The notes below the pieces were generated by a model. The model made no database searches, was not told where the DNA came from, and was given only the letters and a program-made list of their open reading frames with translations. The position numbers were made by a program, and so were the translations under genes. DNA of 64,000 nucleotides, from assembly GCA_024748595.1 (NCBI GenBank), contig CP072944.1:838001-902000 (forward strand), given 5' to 3'. This document shows positions 24,422 through 34,983 of the stretch, in pieces (the first letter of the stretch is position 1; each line of letters starts with the position of its first letter). The DNA is from Sodalis sp. Ffu (lineage in GTDB: Bacteria > Pseudomonadota > Gammaproteobacteria > Enterobacterales > Enterobacteriaceae).

Positions 24422-25423
24422 TCAAATCAAATTCTGAGCTCGTAACTCGAGTTTTAGATAAGCATAAAAAATAGGCGCCGCAACCAATCCCTCAAGTCCA
24501 AATGCGGCCTCGAACACTAACATTGCTAAAAGCAACTCCCAAGATTTCGCCTTGATACGGCTACCGATAATTTCCGCATTAAGAAAATACTCAAGTTTAT
24601 GAATCAGGATTAAGTATGATATCATGATTCCACCTATCGTCAGAGAAATAGAAAGGGCCGAAACAATGATCATAAAGTTAGAGAACAAATTGCCAATAAT
24701 TGGCATCAGGCCAAAAATAAAAGTAGCAACAATCAGCGTCTTGCCCAACGGCAGATGTACCCCAAACATCGGGAATAACACCAAAATCATGATGGCAGTA
24801 AGCAACGTATTCACCAACGCCACTTTGATTTGAGCAAACACGATATTACGAAATGCCTGAGAAAGATAGTGCATACGCTCCAACAACTGACCAATGAAAT
24901 AGGTGTTACAGCCTGAAGATTTATTGAGCGATATCGTCCCACCAATGATAAGGCCGATAAAAAGGGTGATAAGCCCGTGCAAAAAGGTGCGACCCATATT
25001 ACGAATAAGAATTAAATTAGACTCAACCAAAGCAACAATTTGATCTTTCAGCTCCTCCGCGCTTTCCGGCAGAAAAGGGGGAAGAAAATCAGGAAGGCGA
25101 CTCTTCATATCGGAGAAAATACGGTTGGTTTCAGTAGTAATATCGATATCCCAATGGATGTCCGATGTAAGAAAACTTATTAGACTAACGATACAAAGCG
25201 TCATAGCAATTACGACAAATGCGGCAATCAGAGTAACAACCACCCAACGAGCACGACCGCTGCCGACAAAACGCTCGAACCATGGCGTAAGCGAAATAAT
25301 CACTTCATAAGCCAAAAACCCCGCGATAAAACAGGGAAATAGATGCAATGGAATAATTAAGGCAATAAATAAAAACATCAACAAATAAGAGATCGCTTTT
25401 AGCCATATCTCACTTATAGTCAT
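24422..25423 (-). CDS. AI-2E family (PerM/YdiK-like) membrane permease
   Basis: The 333-residue product belongs to the AI-2E/PerM superfamily (Pfam PF01594) of inner-membrane proteins with about seven or eight transmembrane helices. Hydrophobic segments are visible near residues 10-38, 60-88, 145-165, 200-225, 230-262, 265-285 and 300-325. The conserved C-terminal block GSRIKAKSWELLLAMLVFEAAFGLEGLVAAP is characteristic. Family members are annotated as autoinducer-2 exporters or Na+/H+ antiporters; substrate cannot be told here. Start ATG 25423 has AGGAAG upstream. It stands alone between IS debris and htpG. E. coli has ydiK, perM and yhhT; the nearest one is uncertain. Confidence 0.8.
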   Translation of the reverse strand: MTISEIWLKAISYLLMFLFIALIIPLHLFPCFIAGFLAYEVIISLTPWFERFVGSGRARWVVVTLIAAFVVIAMTLCIVSLISFLTSDIHWDIDITTETNRIFSDMKSRLPDFLPPFLPESAEELKDQIVALVESNLILIRNMGRTFLHGLITLFIGLIIGGTISLNKSSGCNTYFIGQLLERMHYLSQAFRNIVFAQIKVALVNTLLTAIMILVLFPMFGVHLPLGKTLIVATFIFGLMPIIGNLFSNFMIIVSALSISLTIGGIMISYLILIHKLEYFLNAEIIGSRIKAKSWELLLAMLVFEAAFGLEGLVAAPIFYAYLKLELRAQNLI

Positions 25424-25995
25424 TTTATCTTCCTTTTTTATTCTTATTTAAATGCTAGCATTAAACAGCTATAACGATGATACCCCGTCAATTTTTACAC
25501 TGCAGATCAATATTTATCTCACTAGGCTTTAACCACGTATTTACCCCTTCGCCCGTAAAGCTCACAATGTCGATTGTAGCTACAGATTGGCTAAAAATTT
25601 AAAATCTTGTAATGCTCGCAACATCAGGCAAAAAATTTGCTTGATATGTCAATACAATTGAAATACCAGGCAGCAAGACTAAAACTCCACCGAACATCAG
25701 TAAGTCATACTTGATAAACGGCTTCGGTGAGCTTACCAATTAATAATTTAAATTTTTGCTTTGAAATAGAAAATTTTTCTAAAAAATTAGTGATCAACAC
25801 TTTATTTTTAGAAAAAATTAAATTTATTCAAAAACCCATGGACCGAACTATAATCGCTCTTAAACGGTTGCAAGAGCGGTTAGAAATGGATCGTACCACG
25901 TCTAATACTCGCTTTTAGGATATACTAAAAATCATATTATAAGCAGGAGGACTGCTTCTTTTGCAGCTAGATTATATCCTTTTCATCATTAACTG
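25424..25995. other. Gap upstream of htpG
   Basis: Contains a 63-codon plus-strand frame (25727-25918) whose end, MDRTIIALKRLQERLEMDR, looks helical and protein-like. It has no good ribosome-binding site at its start and I do not recognise it. A seven-base-arm hairpin (CGCTCTT...AAGAGCG, 25855-25878) lies inside this frame. No relic of the E. coli neighbours recR or ybaB was seen. Confidence 0.4.
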
Positions 25996-26024
25996 CTTGA
26001 AACATCCCTAACTTATCCCCATCT
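25996..26024 (+). promoter_or_regulatory. Sigma-32 heat-shock promoter of htpG
   Basis: CTTGAAA at 25996-26002 and CCCCATCT at 26017-26024 are separated by 14 bases. Both hexamer regions match the RpoH consensus (CTTGAAA, 13-17 bases, CCCCATNT) fully. The elements lie 58-86 bases before the htpG ATG. Confidence 0.85.
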
Positions 26025-26081
26025 GTTCATCATCATTGTCTTTAGCTATGCTTGGTAGTTATTTGGGTTGAGGTAATAAAC

Positions 26082-27968
26082 ATGAAAAAACAAGAAATCC
26101 GCGTATTCCAATCGGAAGTAAAGCAACTGCTTAATTTGATGATACATTCACTTTATTCCAATAAGGAAATTTTTTTGCGTGAACTGATATCCAACGCATC
26201 GGATGCAGCGGATAAATTGCGTTTTCATGCGCTATCGCAACCTGATCTATATGAAGATGATTGCGAGCTGCATGTACGCCTTTCTTACGATAAGAAAAAG
26301 CGCACCCTTACCATAGGCGATAACGGTATCGGTATGCGCCGTGAAGAAGTAATTGACAATCTAGGAACGATTGCTAAATCTGGTACCAGAAATTTTCTGG
26401 AATCTATGGATTCTGATCAACTAAAAAACAACCAGCTCATTGGCCAATTCGGGGTTGGCTTTTATTCAACCTTCATAGTGGCCGATAAAGTCACTGTACA
26501 CACACGAGCTGCAGGAGATAACGCCGATAAAGGAGTGTACTGGGAGTCTACTGGTGAAGGGGATTACATCATAGCCGATATTAACAAACCATCACGCGGA
26601 ACTGACATCACCCTACATTTGCGCAAAGGGGAAGATGAATTCCTTGACGACTGGCGGCTTAAGAGCATAATTGGCAAATACTCTGATCATATCGCACTAC
26701 CAGTCGAAATTGCAACACACAGCAAGCACACAGAAGATATCAGCAACAAAGAGCGTACAAGTTGGGAACAGATCAATAAAGCACAAGCACTGTGGACCCG
26801 TAATAAAGCTGATATTAGCGATGATGAATATAAAGCGTTTTACAAACATCTATCCCACGACTTTAACGACCCGTTGCAATGGAGTCATAACCACGTGGAA
26901 GGAAAACAAGAGTATACTAGTTTATTGTATATTCCAACCCAGGCCCCATGCGATATCTGGGAACGCGATCGTAAGCACGGCCTAAAACTTTACGTGCAAC
27001 GCGTGTTTATCATGGACAATGCCGAACAATTCATTCCCAATTATCTGCGCTTTGTAAAAGGACTTATTGATTCTAACGATCTGCCGCTTAACATCTCCCG
27101 TGAAATTTTGCAAGATAGCCGCTTAACTCAAAATTTGAAGGGGGCTCTTACCAAACGAGCGCTATCGATGCTAGAAAAATTAGCTAAAGATAATAACGAA
27201 CAATATCAAACATTTTGGCAAAATTTTGGGTTGGTATTAAAAGAGGGATCATCTGAAAACACCACCAACGGCGAAATTATCGCTAAATTACTTCGCTTCG
27301 CCTCAACATATAATGATAGCGCAGCACAGACCGTCTCATTAGACGATTATATTAGCCGCATGGTAAAAGAACAGGAGAAGATCTATTATATCACAGCTGA
27401 CAGTTATGCCGCTGCTAAAAGCAGCCCGCATCTAGAACTACTGCGCAAAAAAGGCATTGAGGTATTAATGCTTTCAGATCGTATCGATGAATGGATGATG
27501 AGTTACCTAACTGAATATAACGGTAAATCATTCCAGTCAGTGAGCAAAACCGATGCCGAGCTGGATAAACTGGTAGATGAAGAAACCAAAGAACAGCAAG
27601 ATACCGAAAAAACACTGGAGCCTTTTGTACAGCGGGTAAAAGAATACTTAGGTGAACGAATTAAAGAAGTACGGCTGACTCATCGCCTAACCTATACCCC
27701 GTCGGTTGTAACAACCGACGCCAATGCAATGACCACGCAGATGGCAAAATTGTTTGCCGCCGCCGGCCAGTCGGCGCCAGAGATAAAATATATATTTGAA
27801 CTTAACCCAGATCACAATCTGGTTAAACACATCGCTAATATCAGTGATGACGGCCAATTCGGCGATTGGATAGAATTGCTGTTGGATCAAGCTCTATTGG
27901 TTGAACGTGGGACACTGGACGATCCTAACCAATTTATCCGCCGGATGAATCAATTGCTGAGTGCCTGA
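26082..27968 (+). CDS. htpG: Chaperone HtpG (bacterial HSP90)
   Basis: HtpG is the dimeric ATP-dependent bacterial HSP90. I chose ATG 26082 ([17 protein letters not shown]), with GAGGT eight to twelve bases upstream, over the longer frame beginning at 26052. The 628-residue product has the N-terminal GHKL ATPase motifs [31 protein letters not shown] and GQFGVGFYS. The middle domain has [29 protein letters not shown] and SREILQ, and the dimerisation domain ends in the expected position. The gene stands alone behind its own heat-shock promoter, with adk 560 bases downstream, as in E. coli. Confidence 0.97.
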   Translation: MKKQEIRVFQSEVKQLLNLMIHSLYSNKEIFLRELISNASDAADKLRFHALSQPDLYEDDCELHVRLSYDKKKRTLTIGDNGIGMRREEVIDNLGTIAKSGTRNFLESMDSDQLKNNQLIGQFGVGFYSTFIVADKVTVHTRAAGDNADKGVYWESTGEGDYIIADINKPSRGTDITLHLRKGEDEFLDDWRLKSIIGKYSDHIALPVEIATHSKHTEDISNKERTSWEQINKAQALWTRNKADISDDEYKAFYKHLSHDFNDPLQWSHNHVEGKQEYTSLLYIPTQAPCDIWERDRKHGLKLYVQRVFIMDNAEQFIPNYLRFVKGLIDSNDLPLNISREILQDSRLTQNLKGALTKRALSMLEKLAKDNNEQYQTFWQNFGLVLKEGSSENTTNGEIIAKLLRFASTYNDSAAQTVSLDDYISRMVKEQEKIYYITADSYAAAKSSPHLELLRKKGIEVLMLSDRIDEWMMSYLTEYNGKSFQSVSKTDAELDKLVDEETKEQQDTEKTLEPFVQRVKEYLGERIKEVRLTHRLTYTPSVVTTDANAMTTQMAKLFAAAGQSAPEIKYIFELNPDHNLVKHIANISDDGQFGDWIELLLDQALLVERGTLDDPNQFIRRMNQLLSA

Positions 27969-28530
27969 GCAGCATAAAATTGCCGGTAACATGACGACGC
28001 ATCGTCACAAAACTTCCCAATCTGTCACTTAATTAGTGAAGATAAAATTCAAAATAGGTTTGTGCATAAACTATAGGAGCACTTAAGAGCTATCACAATC
28101 TCGAATTTATCTTATTAACATTAAAATATTCGCATGCTGCCAAATCAATCTTATGTTATGGTTACACCATGTTAACAGTAATTTATTATTCATCATAAAT
28201 AACTTTATTAAATAGCACTATGATTCTTTTCCTTTGAAGTTATTTAAACAGCTCGTTCCATGACATAACTCTCTAAGAGCCCTGCATGCAATAACAATGT
28301 TTTTATATTCAGCTACATGATTTTTAACCAATGCAACATATTGCAACTACCACATAACTAACTTTAAAAAAAAGACTTATCGATCTAAATTTAGACAACA
28401 AATCCTAAGCAAATCTGATAACCATTGGTGATCTCTGTACAATAGACGCAGTTGATTAAGGTACCATAACAAGTGTTATCTATTCAGCATTTTTTAAATT
28501 TTAAAATATTTCAAGATTAGGAGTTAAAAA
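27969..28530. other. Gap between htpG and adk
   Basis: No gene or relic seen. A possible adk promoter is CTGATA (28415-28420), 17 bases, TACAAT (28438-28443); only the -10 element is good. Otherwise AT-rich with no repeat that I can place. Confidence 0.4.
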
Positions 28531-29175
28531 ATGCGCATAATTTTGCTAGGTGCTCCAGGAGTTGGTAAAGGCACTCAGGCACAATTTATCATGGAGAAAT
28601 ACGGCATTCCGCAAATTTCTACCGGTGATATGCTGCGTTCCATAATAAAAACGCAATCAGCTTTAGGTAAAAAAGCCAAAGCGATCATGAACACAGGCAA
28701 TTTAGTAACCGATGAATTGGTCATCGCGCTGACCAAAGAAAGGATTAAACAGAATGACTGCCGTAACGGATTTTTGCTAGATGGCTTCCCCCGCACAATC
28801 CCGCAAGCTAATGCCATGAAAGAAGCCGGCATCGAAATAAATTTTATCCTAGAGTTCACTGTACCGGATGAACTGATCATTGACCGTATTATCGGACGAC
28901 GAGTACATGCTCCTTCGGGACGTATCTATCATGTCAAATTTAATCCGCCCAAATACGAAGGTAAAGATGACATTACTGGGACACCGCTGACCACTCGCAA
29001 AGATGACCAAGAAAAAATCGTACGTAAGCGTCTGGTAGAATACCATCAGCAGACCGTGCCATTGATTAATTACTACCGTAAAAAAACCAATACAAATGAA
29101 ACACGCTATTTCACCATTGACGGTAACCGTAAAATAGCCGATATTAGCGCGGAATTGACCAGCATTCTTGGCTAA
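28531..29175 (+). CDS. adk: Adenylate kinase
   Basis: Adk interconverts AMP and ATP with ADP and is essential for nucleotide balance. The 214-residue product equals E. coli Adk in length. It has the P loop [16 protein letters not shown] (a valine replaces the usual alanine, a harmless change), [26 protein letters not shown], the LID segment [19 protein letters not shown] and [15 protein letters not shown] Shine-Dalgarno sequence AGGAG precedes the ATG. Confidence 0.97.
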   Translation: MRIILLGAPGVGKGTQAQFIMEKYGIPQISTGDMLRSIIKTQSALGKKAKAIMNTGNLVTDELVIALTKERIKQNDCRNGFLLDGFPRTIPQANAMKEAGIEINFILEFTVPDELIIDRIIGRRVHAPSGRIYHVKFNPPKYEGKDDITGTPLTTRKDDQEKIVRKRLVEYHQQTVPLINYYRKKTNTNETRYFTIDGNRKIADISAELTSILG

Positions 29176-29915
29176 TATTTTCCTATAATCAATACTAAAT
29201 AACGTAGAACCAGTGTATTGCCATGGCATTATTGTGACCCAATCTGACATTTATTTTCTGGAAATTTATTAAATAATCCAAACCAACACCGAACATTTTT
29301 ATTTAAAGGTCTTCAAAGTACTCATCTAATGACAGATTACATCCAGTTAAATCATTCCCACCTGGGCATCATGATTTCATAATATAGGGTGTTCTGAATA
29401 ACTGTTTTATTAATGAAATGATGCCTTTCTGAAAGAAATAGTCGTTTGTAGCTTCTTTATAATTTTATACCTAACTTTTTATTTCTTTTCACTAAAAATC
29501 TTCAGCCCAACAGCGTTAATAGCAATACATATCGAAGATTTTATTATGAAAGTAATGTTTTAAACCATTCTGATGTTAATATAGTCAAACAACCTAAATA
29601 TCTATTAAGCATGCAGATAAAAAATAACTTCAACATCAATGATCCGCTTTTGATGATAGCGTTGTTGCAACTTACCACATTAGTTATTTTAAACGTAGTT
29701 ATATATACCTCAAAGCCGTGCGATATCCTACAGTAAGGTATACGGTATACGCAATAAACAAGGCAGTGGCATCGACCAAACAGGAGAAAGTAAACCAAGT
29801 TGCAAACCATAGCGGCATTTCCTAAAAGTGTACATTCAGGAATAAACGTTAAAAGCACAACCTATACCTTATCCAGCTTTCAGCTCAATTGTTAGTAATG
29901 ATGTTTATACTGCCA
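29176..29915. other. Gap between adk and hemH with IS relic
   Basis: 740 bases separate the convergent adk and hemH. The part 29450-29650 holds the IS relic listed separately. A weak terminus-like sequence (AATTTATTAAATAATCC, about 29263-29279) may mark one end. A short inverted repeat (AATGATG...CATCATT) overlaps the hemH stop but lacks a T run. Confidence 0.5.
29450..29650 (-). mobile_element. IS5-family (IS903-like) transposase remnant 3
   Basis: The minus strand reads AINAVGLKIFSEKK, a stop, then KVR. This parallels IS903 VIDGTGLKVFGEGEWKVR residue for residue, with the tryptophan codon turned into TAA. Upstream on the same strand, KSGSLMLKLFF and NRYLGCL resemble the transposase segment before it (VLMIKRVF, LRALQGF). 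Same orientation as remnants 2 and 5. Confidence 0.65.
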
Positions 29916-30880
29916 TCATTTTAGCTCAGCAATGATCAGCTGACGCAATAGATCAATATGGACCGCGTCATCGTTCAGTGCAGGGATATAATAAAACCTC
30001 TCACCACCAGCTTGCTTAAAAATTCTACAGCTCTCTACCTGAATTTCTTCCAGCGTCTCCAAGCAATCGGAGGAGAATCCAGGACAAATTAACTGCACAT
30101 ACCGCACTCCCTGGGATGGCAACATCTTCATAGTTTCATCGGTAGCAGGCAGCAACCAAGGATCCCGACCGAAACGCGACTGAAAAGTTACCATGACTTG
30201 CTTCGCTGGATAATCTAGCGCAGACACTAGTGCGCAACTGGTAGCTTCACATCGCCGTGGGTAATCGTCCCCTTCATGGACGTAACGCTGAGGTATGCCA
30301 TGAAACGAAATTATCAATCTGTCCGGCTTACCATTCTGAGCAAAAGAGCGTTCAATACTCGCTTTAAGCGCCATGATATAGATAGGATGTTGCGCGTAAT
30401 CACGAATAAAAGTGATCGACGGCAGACGGCGATAACAAGTCAGAATCCTCGCTACCGCATCCCAAATAGCGGCACTAGTAGCACAAGAATATTGCGGATA
30501 GAGCGGCAATATCACCAGTTTAGTGATATCCTGGACTATAAGACGTTTAATAGCGTCATGCAACATAGGTTCGCCATAGCTCATCGCTAACTCAACCACG
30601 ACTCCCGTCAAACAGGAGGCCAACGCTTGTTGCTGGAGACGGCTATAAACCAACAATGGCGATCCTTCCTCCATCCAAATACTCTGATAAAGCTTAGCCA
30701 CCTGTGGTGAACGCAGCGGCAGAATGATACCATATAACAAAGGTAACCAAAACCAACGCGGTGCATCAATCACCCGCCGATCGCTAAAAATTCAGCCAAA
30801 TAACGTTTAACCGCCTTCGTTGTAGGTGCCTCAGGCGTTCCTTGATTGACCATCAATACACCGTATTTTTTCTGATACAT
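29916..30880 (-). pseudogene. hemH: Ferrochelatase with a one-base frameshift in a T run
   Basis: HemH inserts ferrous iron into protoporphyrin IX, the last step of haem synthesis. From ATG 30880 (with AAGGA upstream) the minus strand reads [18 protein letters not shown] and continues to YLAEFLA at about codon 30. There a T5 tract (30786-30790) has lost one base relative to the expected [12 protein letters not shown] frame and a TGA follows within a few codons. The correct frame resumes immediately and stays open to 29916 (285 codons). It has [47 protein letters not shown] and [11 protein letters not shown], so all catalytic regions are present. Transcript slippage at the T run, or a truncated start at GTG 30773, might still give protein; otherwise the gene is newly dead. 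Confidence 0.85.
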
Positions 30881-32099
30881 TCGACTATCCTTATTAAGTT
30901 TTGCTATCTATTCACACTTTAAATTTATTATAATAAACGACCTTCCAAATAAGCTATTATAGCCTAAAAATAAAAATAATTATTATTCATAATACCATTT
31001 ATTGATAAATTAAATTTAGAAAAAAATAAATATAGATCACAAACTTTTCTATAAACACTATTACAGCACGCCACAGCAACGCCATCATCAAACGCAAAAT
31101 ACTGACGTTATGGTTGGATACCTCACCATTCCTATCCTGATATCAAAAAAACGCTCAAAGAAAGCAGCTAATACGCTATTCGGAGATATTGATACAAACG
31201 TATTCACAATTGTATCAATTAAAACAATATTTCACCTAACGCTGAGAACATTCAAGATTTTATATACTCAAATATTAACTAATATCTCATAATAAAATCC
31301 TAGATTCAAAACAAAATTGCTCAATTGCTATACAGCTACTGGAAACATGAATCAAAAATAAAAACATACAGTCAAAAAAAGCATGATACCTGAACCAAGC
31401 ACCACATTGACGGATACTAAAAAGGCAATAGATAACAATCCGACTCTGACCTATCATTAATAATTTAATCGGTGCTGAACTGAAACTTATAAAACCAACG
31501 ACGCGCTAATAGGAGAAAAATAGATGAAATAATAAGAATACAACGCTACTAATCAGTGTTTATTTGGCACCATAATTTCTATTAATAATAGAAAATAAAG
31601 GAAACTATAAACTCCTCCAGTTGAGTTCAATAAAAATTTTTATACTGGCTGTAACCAAATCATCGTGTCATCCGTAGAGGTGGACCTCTAGACACACATA
31701 CTATGAGTGATCAATTGACTTTATCAATTTTTCAGGTATACAAACAACTATCATCATGAGATACAACTCACCAATCTCGCACAGGACCCAGTAGTGCCAA
31801 GGATCCAGCCTTTAAATTCCGATACTCCTGATATCAAAAAATTTATCAATGACAACTTCTAAGCCATTAATGGTTAATATATCATTCTGCGCTACTATCT
31901 GTACAAATTTAAATATCAATTTAACCTGTACTATACCGCCAATACATAAGGCAACTACAGCCAGATGAACCATATCATGGAGATATTCATCCTGCTTAGC
32001 GTCTCCATTTGTATACACTATCTAAAGTCTGTGGAAGCTAAAGGGCGATAAGTTAAAGAAAAGCCAGACATTAAGTGATGATCGACCCCACAAATTTAA
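30881..32099. other. Gap between hemH and the ybaL relic
   Basis: Holds an IS903-like relic (31085-31520, listed separately). A minus frame at 31812-32018 (including TNGDAKQDEYLHDMVHLAV) has protein-like composition and may be the last part of the ybaL relic, but the match is too weak to assert. The E. coli neighbours aes and gsk are not recognisable. Confidence 0.45.
31085..31520 (+). mobile_element. IS5-family (IS903-like) transposase remnant 4
   Basis: Plus-strand readings run through most of the transposase in order. ILTLWLD (near 31098) is the N-terminal LTVWLD motif; TIVSIKTIFHLTLRTFK (31190-31250) matches ITTVLMIKRVFNLSLRALQ. Then TVKKSMIPEPSTTLTDTKK (31370-31430) matches the RRVWRKLHLAVDSATH region, and SDLSL (31442-31456) matches ADLSL. 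Stops and frameshifts separate the pieces and the central part is deleted. This is the fullest copy in the window. Confidence 0.7.
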
Positions 32100-33275
32100 C
32101 AACTGTATGGCTAAGGAGAGAGAAGCATTAAACTAACGTTACACCAGTCTACAAATGTCATTACCAATTTCATCAGACCGAGCAAACCACCGAATATCTT
32201 AATTAGACGACAGCTGATGAACGCTGTGTTCAGGATATATTGCCCTTCGTTATCAAGGGCAATAATTTTGTCCCTGTTCACGATGCATCTCGATACATGC
32301 ACTGACACCAGCACAACAGCATATGTTGACATATTTTCTGCGGCATTTCCATATTTCTACTTGTTATTGCGGCTTATAGATGTAGCTTTCGTGATCAAAA
32401 CGCGACAAATATCGCTTCATCAAGAAAACATTCCTATAATTAATAATAATTAACAAAATCGCATCGGCCAAAATAAAATGTCGTCTTTATATCCCAACAT
32501 ACTTTACACAACACCCAGACCTGGCCAAATGAAAGCAAATTTAACCAGTTTTTACCAAGATGATAGCGATTGTTAATGAGGTGCGTTACGACAAGCCAAA
32601 TAGCCTAATCAGAGCAAAAACCGCCGATGATTTGCCAACAAAATGATGGCAAGTGTAGCTAAATACTAGCAACGGGTTTGCGTAGCAAAATCGTGAGATC
32701 GAATATAATTTCCCCCCACAAAAAATAATACCGCAAAAGCATCACGCAGCTGGCGGCTATCGTGCACCACGCAATGAATTAACGCTCAAATTTGTTAAGC
32801 ACCATACCGATAAAAAAAGCACCGAGGTTCGAAAGAGACTCCAAACAACCTTACGCGCCGAAAAAGGTGCCAATCCCTAGACCACAGAGATATGACCGCG
32901 GGATACTGTTGAATCAGTTATCTGTACTCTAACACACGCAACAGCACGACCATATTCGCAGTTAAGAGATATAAGCTCAAAGACATATTCGATGAGCCAC
33001 CCATGACTTTGAAAAAGAGCATACTTAAACGCTGGCAAACCGCAAATTTGCGCGATCTCTCCAAGAATGGAGAGATACTTACGCCAAACTTCAAAAGAAT
33101 TATTCCCTTCCCCAACTTCGTCCAATTATGACAGTAGCGAAGTATAGGCGATAAATCCAATGGTAAACTACTCTCCACCAGAAGAGAGATACAAAACCGA
33201 TTCACCAGAAGCATCAGCAAAACGCTAAAACTAATTCTCCGACAATGGTACTGACGAGCCTGTGGTATGATGCAT
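32100..33275 (-). pseudogene. ybaL: ybaL (KefB/RosB-type cation:proton antiporter) relic
   Basis: From an ATG near 33275 the minus strand reads MHHTTG, then in shifting frames LMLLVNRFCISLLV, GIILLKFGVSI, LTANMVVLLRVLEYR, AFFIGMVLNKFER, FAFIWPGLG and HFILADAILLIII. These follow E. coli YbaL in order: MLANKLRISPLV, GVILLMFGVGL, LSTASTVVLLRALEER, GAFFAGMVLNESE, EFAFILAGLG and NLVLAGAILSIML. The piece at 32111-32332 (YAVVLVSVHVS...RDKIIALDNEGQ) may be its RCK-N nucleotide-binding domain. Many stops and a large internal deletion make it dead. Place and strand agree with E. coli, downstream of adk-hemH. Confidence 0.75.
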
Positions 33276-34724
33276 CCGAATTCCTTTTGCCATCAATTGA
33301 TACAAATGGTTACATATTCAGCTTAAGGGATTTTAACTTATAATGAACATTTATACGTTAAATTGACTATAAATAAAAATGAACTAAAATCCATAGCAAA
33401 AAATACTCATTAAATATTCCAGAAAGGTAGAATTAGCTGAAGACTAACCTGTAATACTGGTTAAATACACTCCAGCCTTGTAATCTCTGCGATTCATACT
33501 CATCTAATTATGTTTCTTAGATAAATTCCAAATCAACATAATTTTATATTAATAATAAATCACCCTACTAAAAACGGTAAAGACTTGCACATAAAACGTG
33601 CTTATCCGATAAAACAAAATATAGATCAATTTCTACATTGACACACCTCCTGTGTCCCATCTCACTCTCAGCAATTAGGGAGAGCGGTCAATTACTATTG
33701 ACCGAACATTGCGAAAACGAGTACTCACATCCTAGCGTTTATAAATTTTCATGATAAAATAACTAGTCATAAAGCGTTGCTTTACATCATATTTGACTGA
33801 TTACAATGCCATCGTTGATATGCAATTTGACAAAAATATCATCGATGAGGAACATAGATAGGCAATTGTTCAGTATCTAGCTTTTGTCTCAGACGTAAAA
33901 GCAGCTTTAAATACTTAAGACGACCATCCGCCATTTTTTGCAAAAATTTTAGCCTTAGAGCTTTACTGAATAAATTTATTTGATGTTAAGCATTTTCTTC
34001 ATACTATTAAAATCTTCAAAACTATAAGTCTGGTAACGTGGAAGTATCTCCCAAAACGCGTTGATGCTCACCAACTTTTATTTACCATATTTATTATCTT
34101 CTGTTAAACCTTGACTAACAAATGACTAATTTCTATCAGCATTACCCGACCAATTAGAAAGCTCCTTGTTCGGAGCAGTATAAGCGGTCTAATTTTGTCA
34201 GTTATCTATCATAGAGCTAGGAATGCGTATTAAAATCTTTGTTTGGTTCTTCTTTAATTTTTGGTATATTTCTGTAAGCGACAAGTGCGGCCAGCATCCG
34301 TTATACTATTGAACGACAGGTTAAAGTGAATGACTTTACTTGGTATCGACCACCACTGGCTTTCGCCAAACGACGATGCTTTTCTGACCGTGTGTTCTCT
34401 CTAACTTTTTATTTACCTTTAAAAACCTTCACCCAATAACGTTAGTAGCAATATGAACAATCTTGTCGCGTATCGAACATAAGAAATTCATTAACGCTTT
34501 TAAGGCAACCGGGTAGAGGAAACATGCATTAAACTAAAATGAAATCTATTCAAACCTTGTAATGATTAGCAGTAAATCTATCTAATTATAATATCAGTGG
34601 TTTACATTTGATGAATGTCTCATTTGTCGATCAGCATATATTAGTATTTCTTGAAAAGTTGATAATCTATATCTTCATGCATTTACAGGGGAGATAATTA
34701 TCCTAACAATGCATTTATTTTAAA
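33276..34724. other. 1.45 kb gap between the ybaL relic and tRNA-Arg
   Basis: Mostly IS debris (33959-34570, listed separately). A similar run of bases occurs twice, near 33473-33515 and 34555-34595 (CCTTGTAAT...ATCTAATTAT), which suggests a second fragment of the same element family upstream. Nothing else is recognisable. Confidence 0.45.
33959..34570 (-). mobile_element. IS5-family (IS903-like) element remnant 5
   Basis: A terminus-like AGCTTTACTGAATAAATT (33959-33976) matches the IS903 end at 14 of 18 positions. On the minus strand between 34450 and 34185, frames give VIG then KVFKGK, then KKLE, VRKASSFGESQWWS, VIHFNLSFNSITDAG and QKYTK. These follow the transposase order GTGLKVFGEGEWKVR, RRRVWRKLHLAVDS, EIICADLSLSGTTDAQ and INQTHRKIR. 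Several stops and frameshifts interrupt it. Confidence 0.68.
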
Positions 34725-34801
34725 TAGTACGTCCTACAGGCTTCGAACCTGTGACCTACGGCTTAGAAGGCCGTTGCTCTGTCCAACTGAGCTAAGGACG
34801 C
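34725..34801 (-). tRNA. argU: tRNA-Arg (anticodon UCU), 3' end CTA instead of CCA
   Basis: Minus strand from 34801: acceptor GCGTCCT pairs with AGGACGT with a G-U pair at position 1-72. The D arm is GCTC/GAGC, the anticodon arm ACGGC CTTCTAA GCCGT with anticodon TCT, and the T arm ACAGG TTCGAAG CCTGT. It aligns with E. coli argU throughout. The body ends with discriminator A (34728). The next three bases are CTA, so a CCA end is not encoded and must be made by the nucleotidyltransferase. It reads AGA codons. In E. coli argU also lies near folD. Confidence 0.93.
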
Positions 34802-34983
34802 ATACAACAACGATGGTGCCGAACGCGATTTGAATTATACGAAAGCAAACGATTGAGTCAATAGCTTCTCTGCCCCATACTCAGTGTCAAACAAAAACGT
34901 CTTCATTCAATACCTGACAGTAAGACGCGCTTCTGACGAAATAATTTCTTCTTCTGCATGTTTACGACGGATTTTTAATTCAG

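Noticed and set aside
24229-24474. 81-codon plus-strand frame
   Set aside because: It is low-complexity AT-rich sequence that overlaps an IS terminus and the 3' end of the permease gene.
31110-31292. 60-codon plus-strand frame as a small gene
   Set aside because: Its second half (TIVSIKTIFHLTLRTFK) is IS903-type transposase debris.
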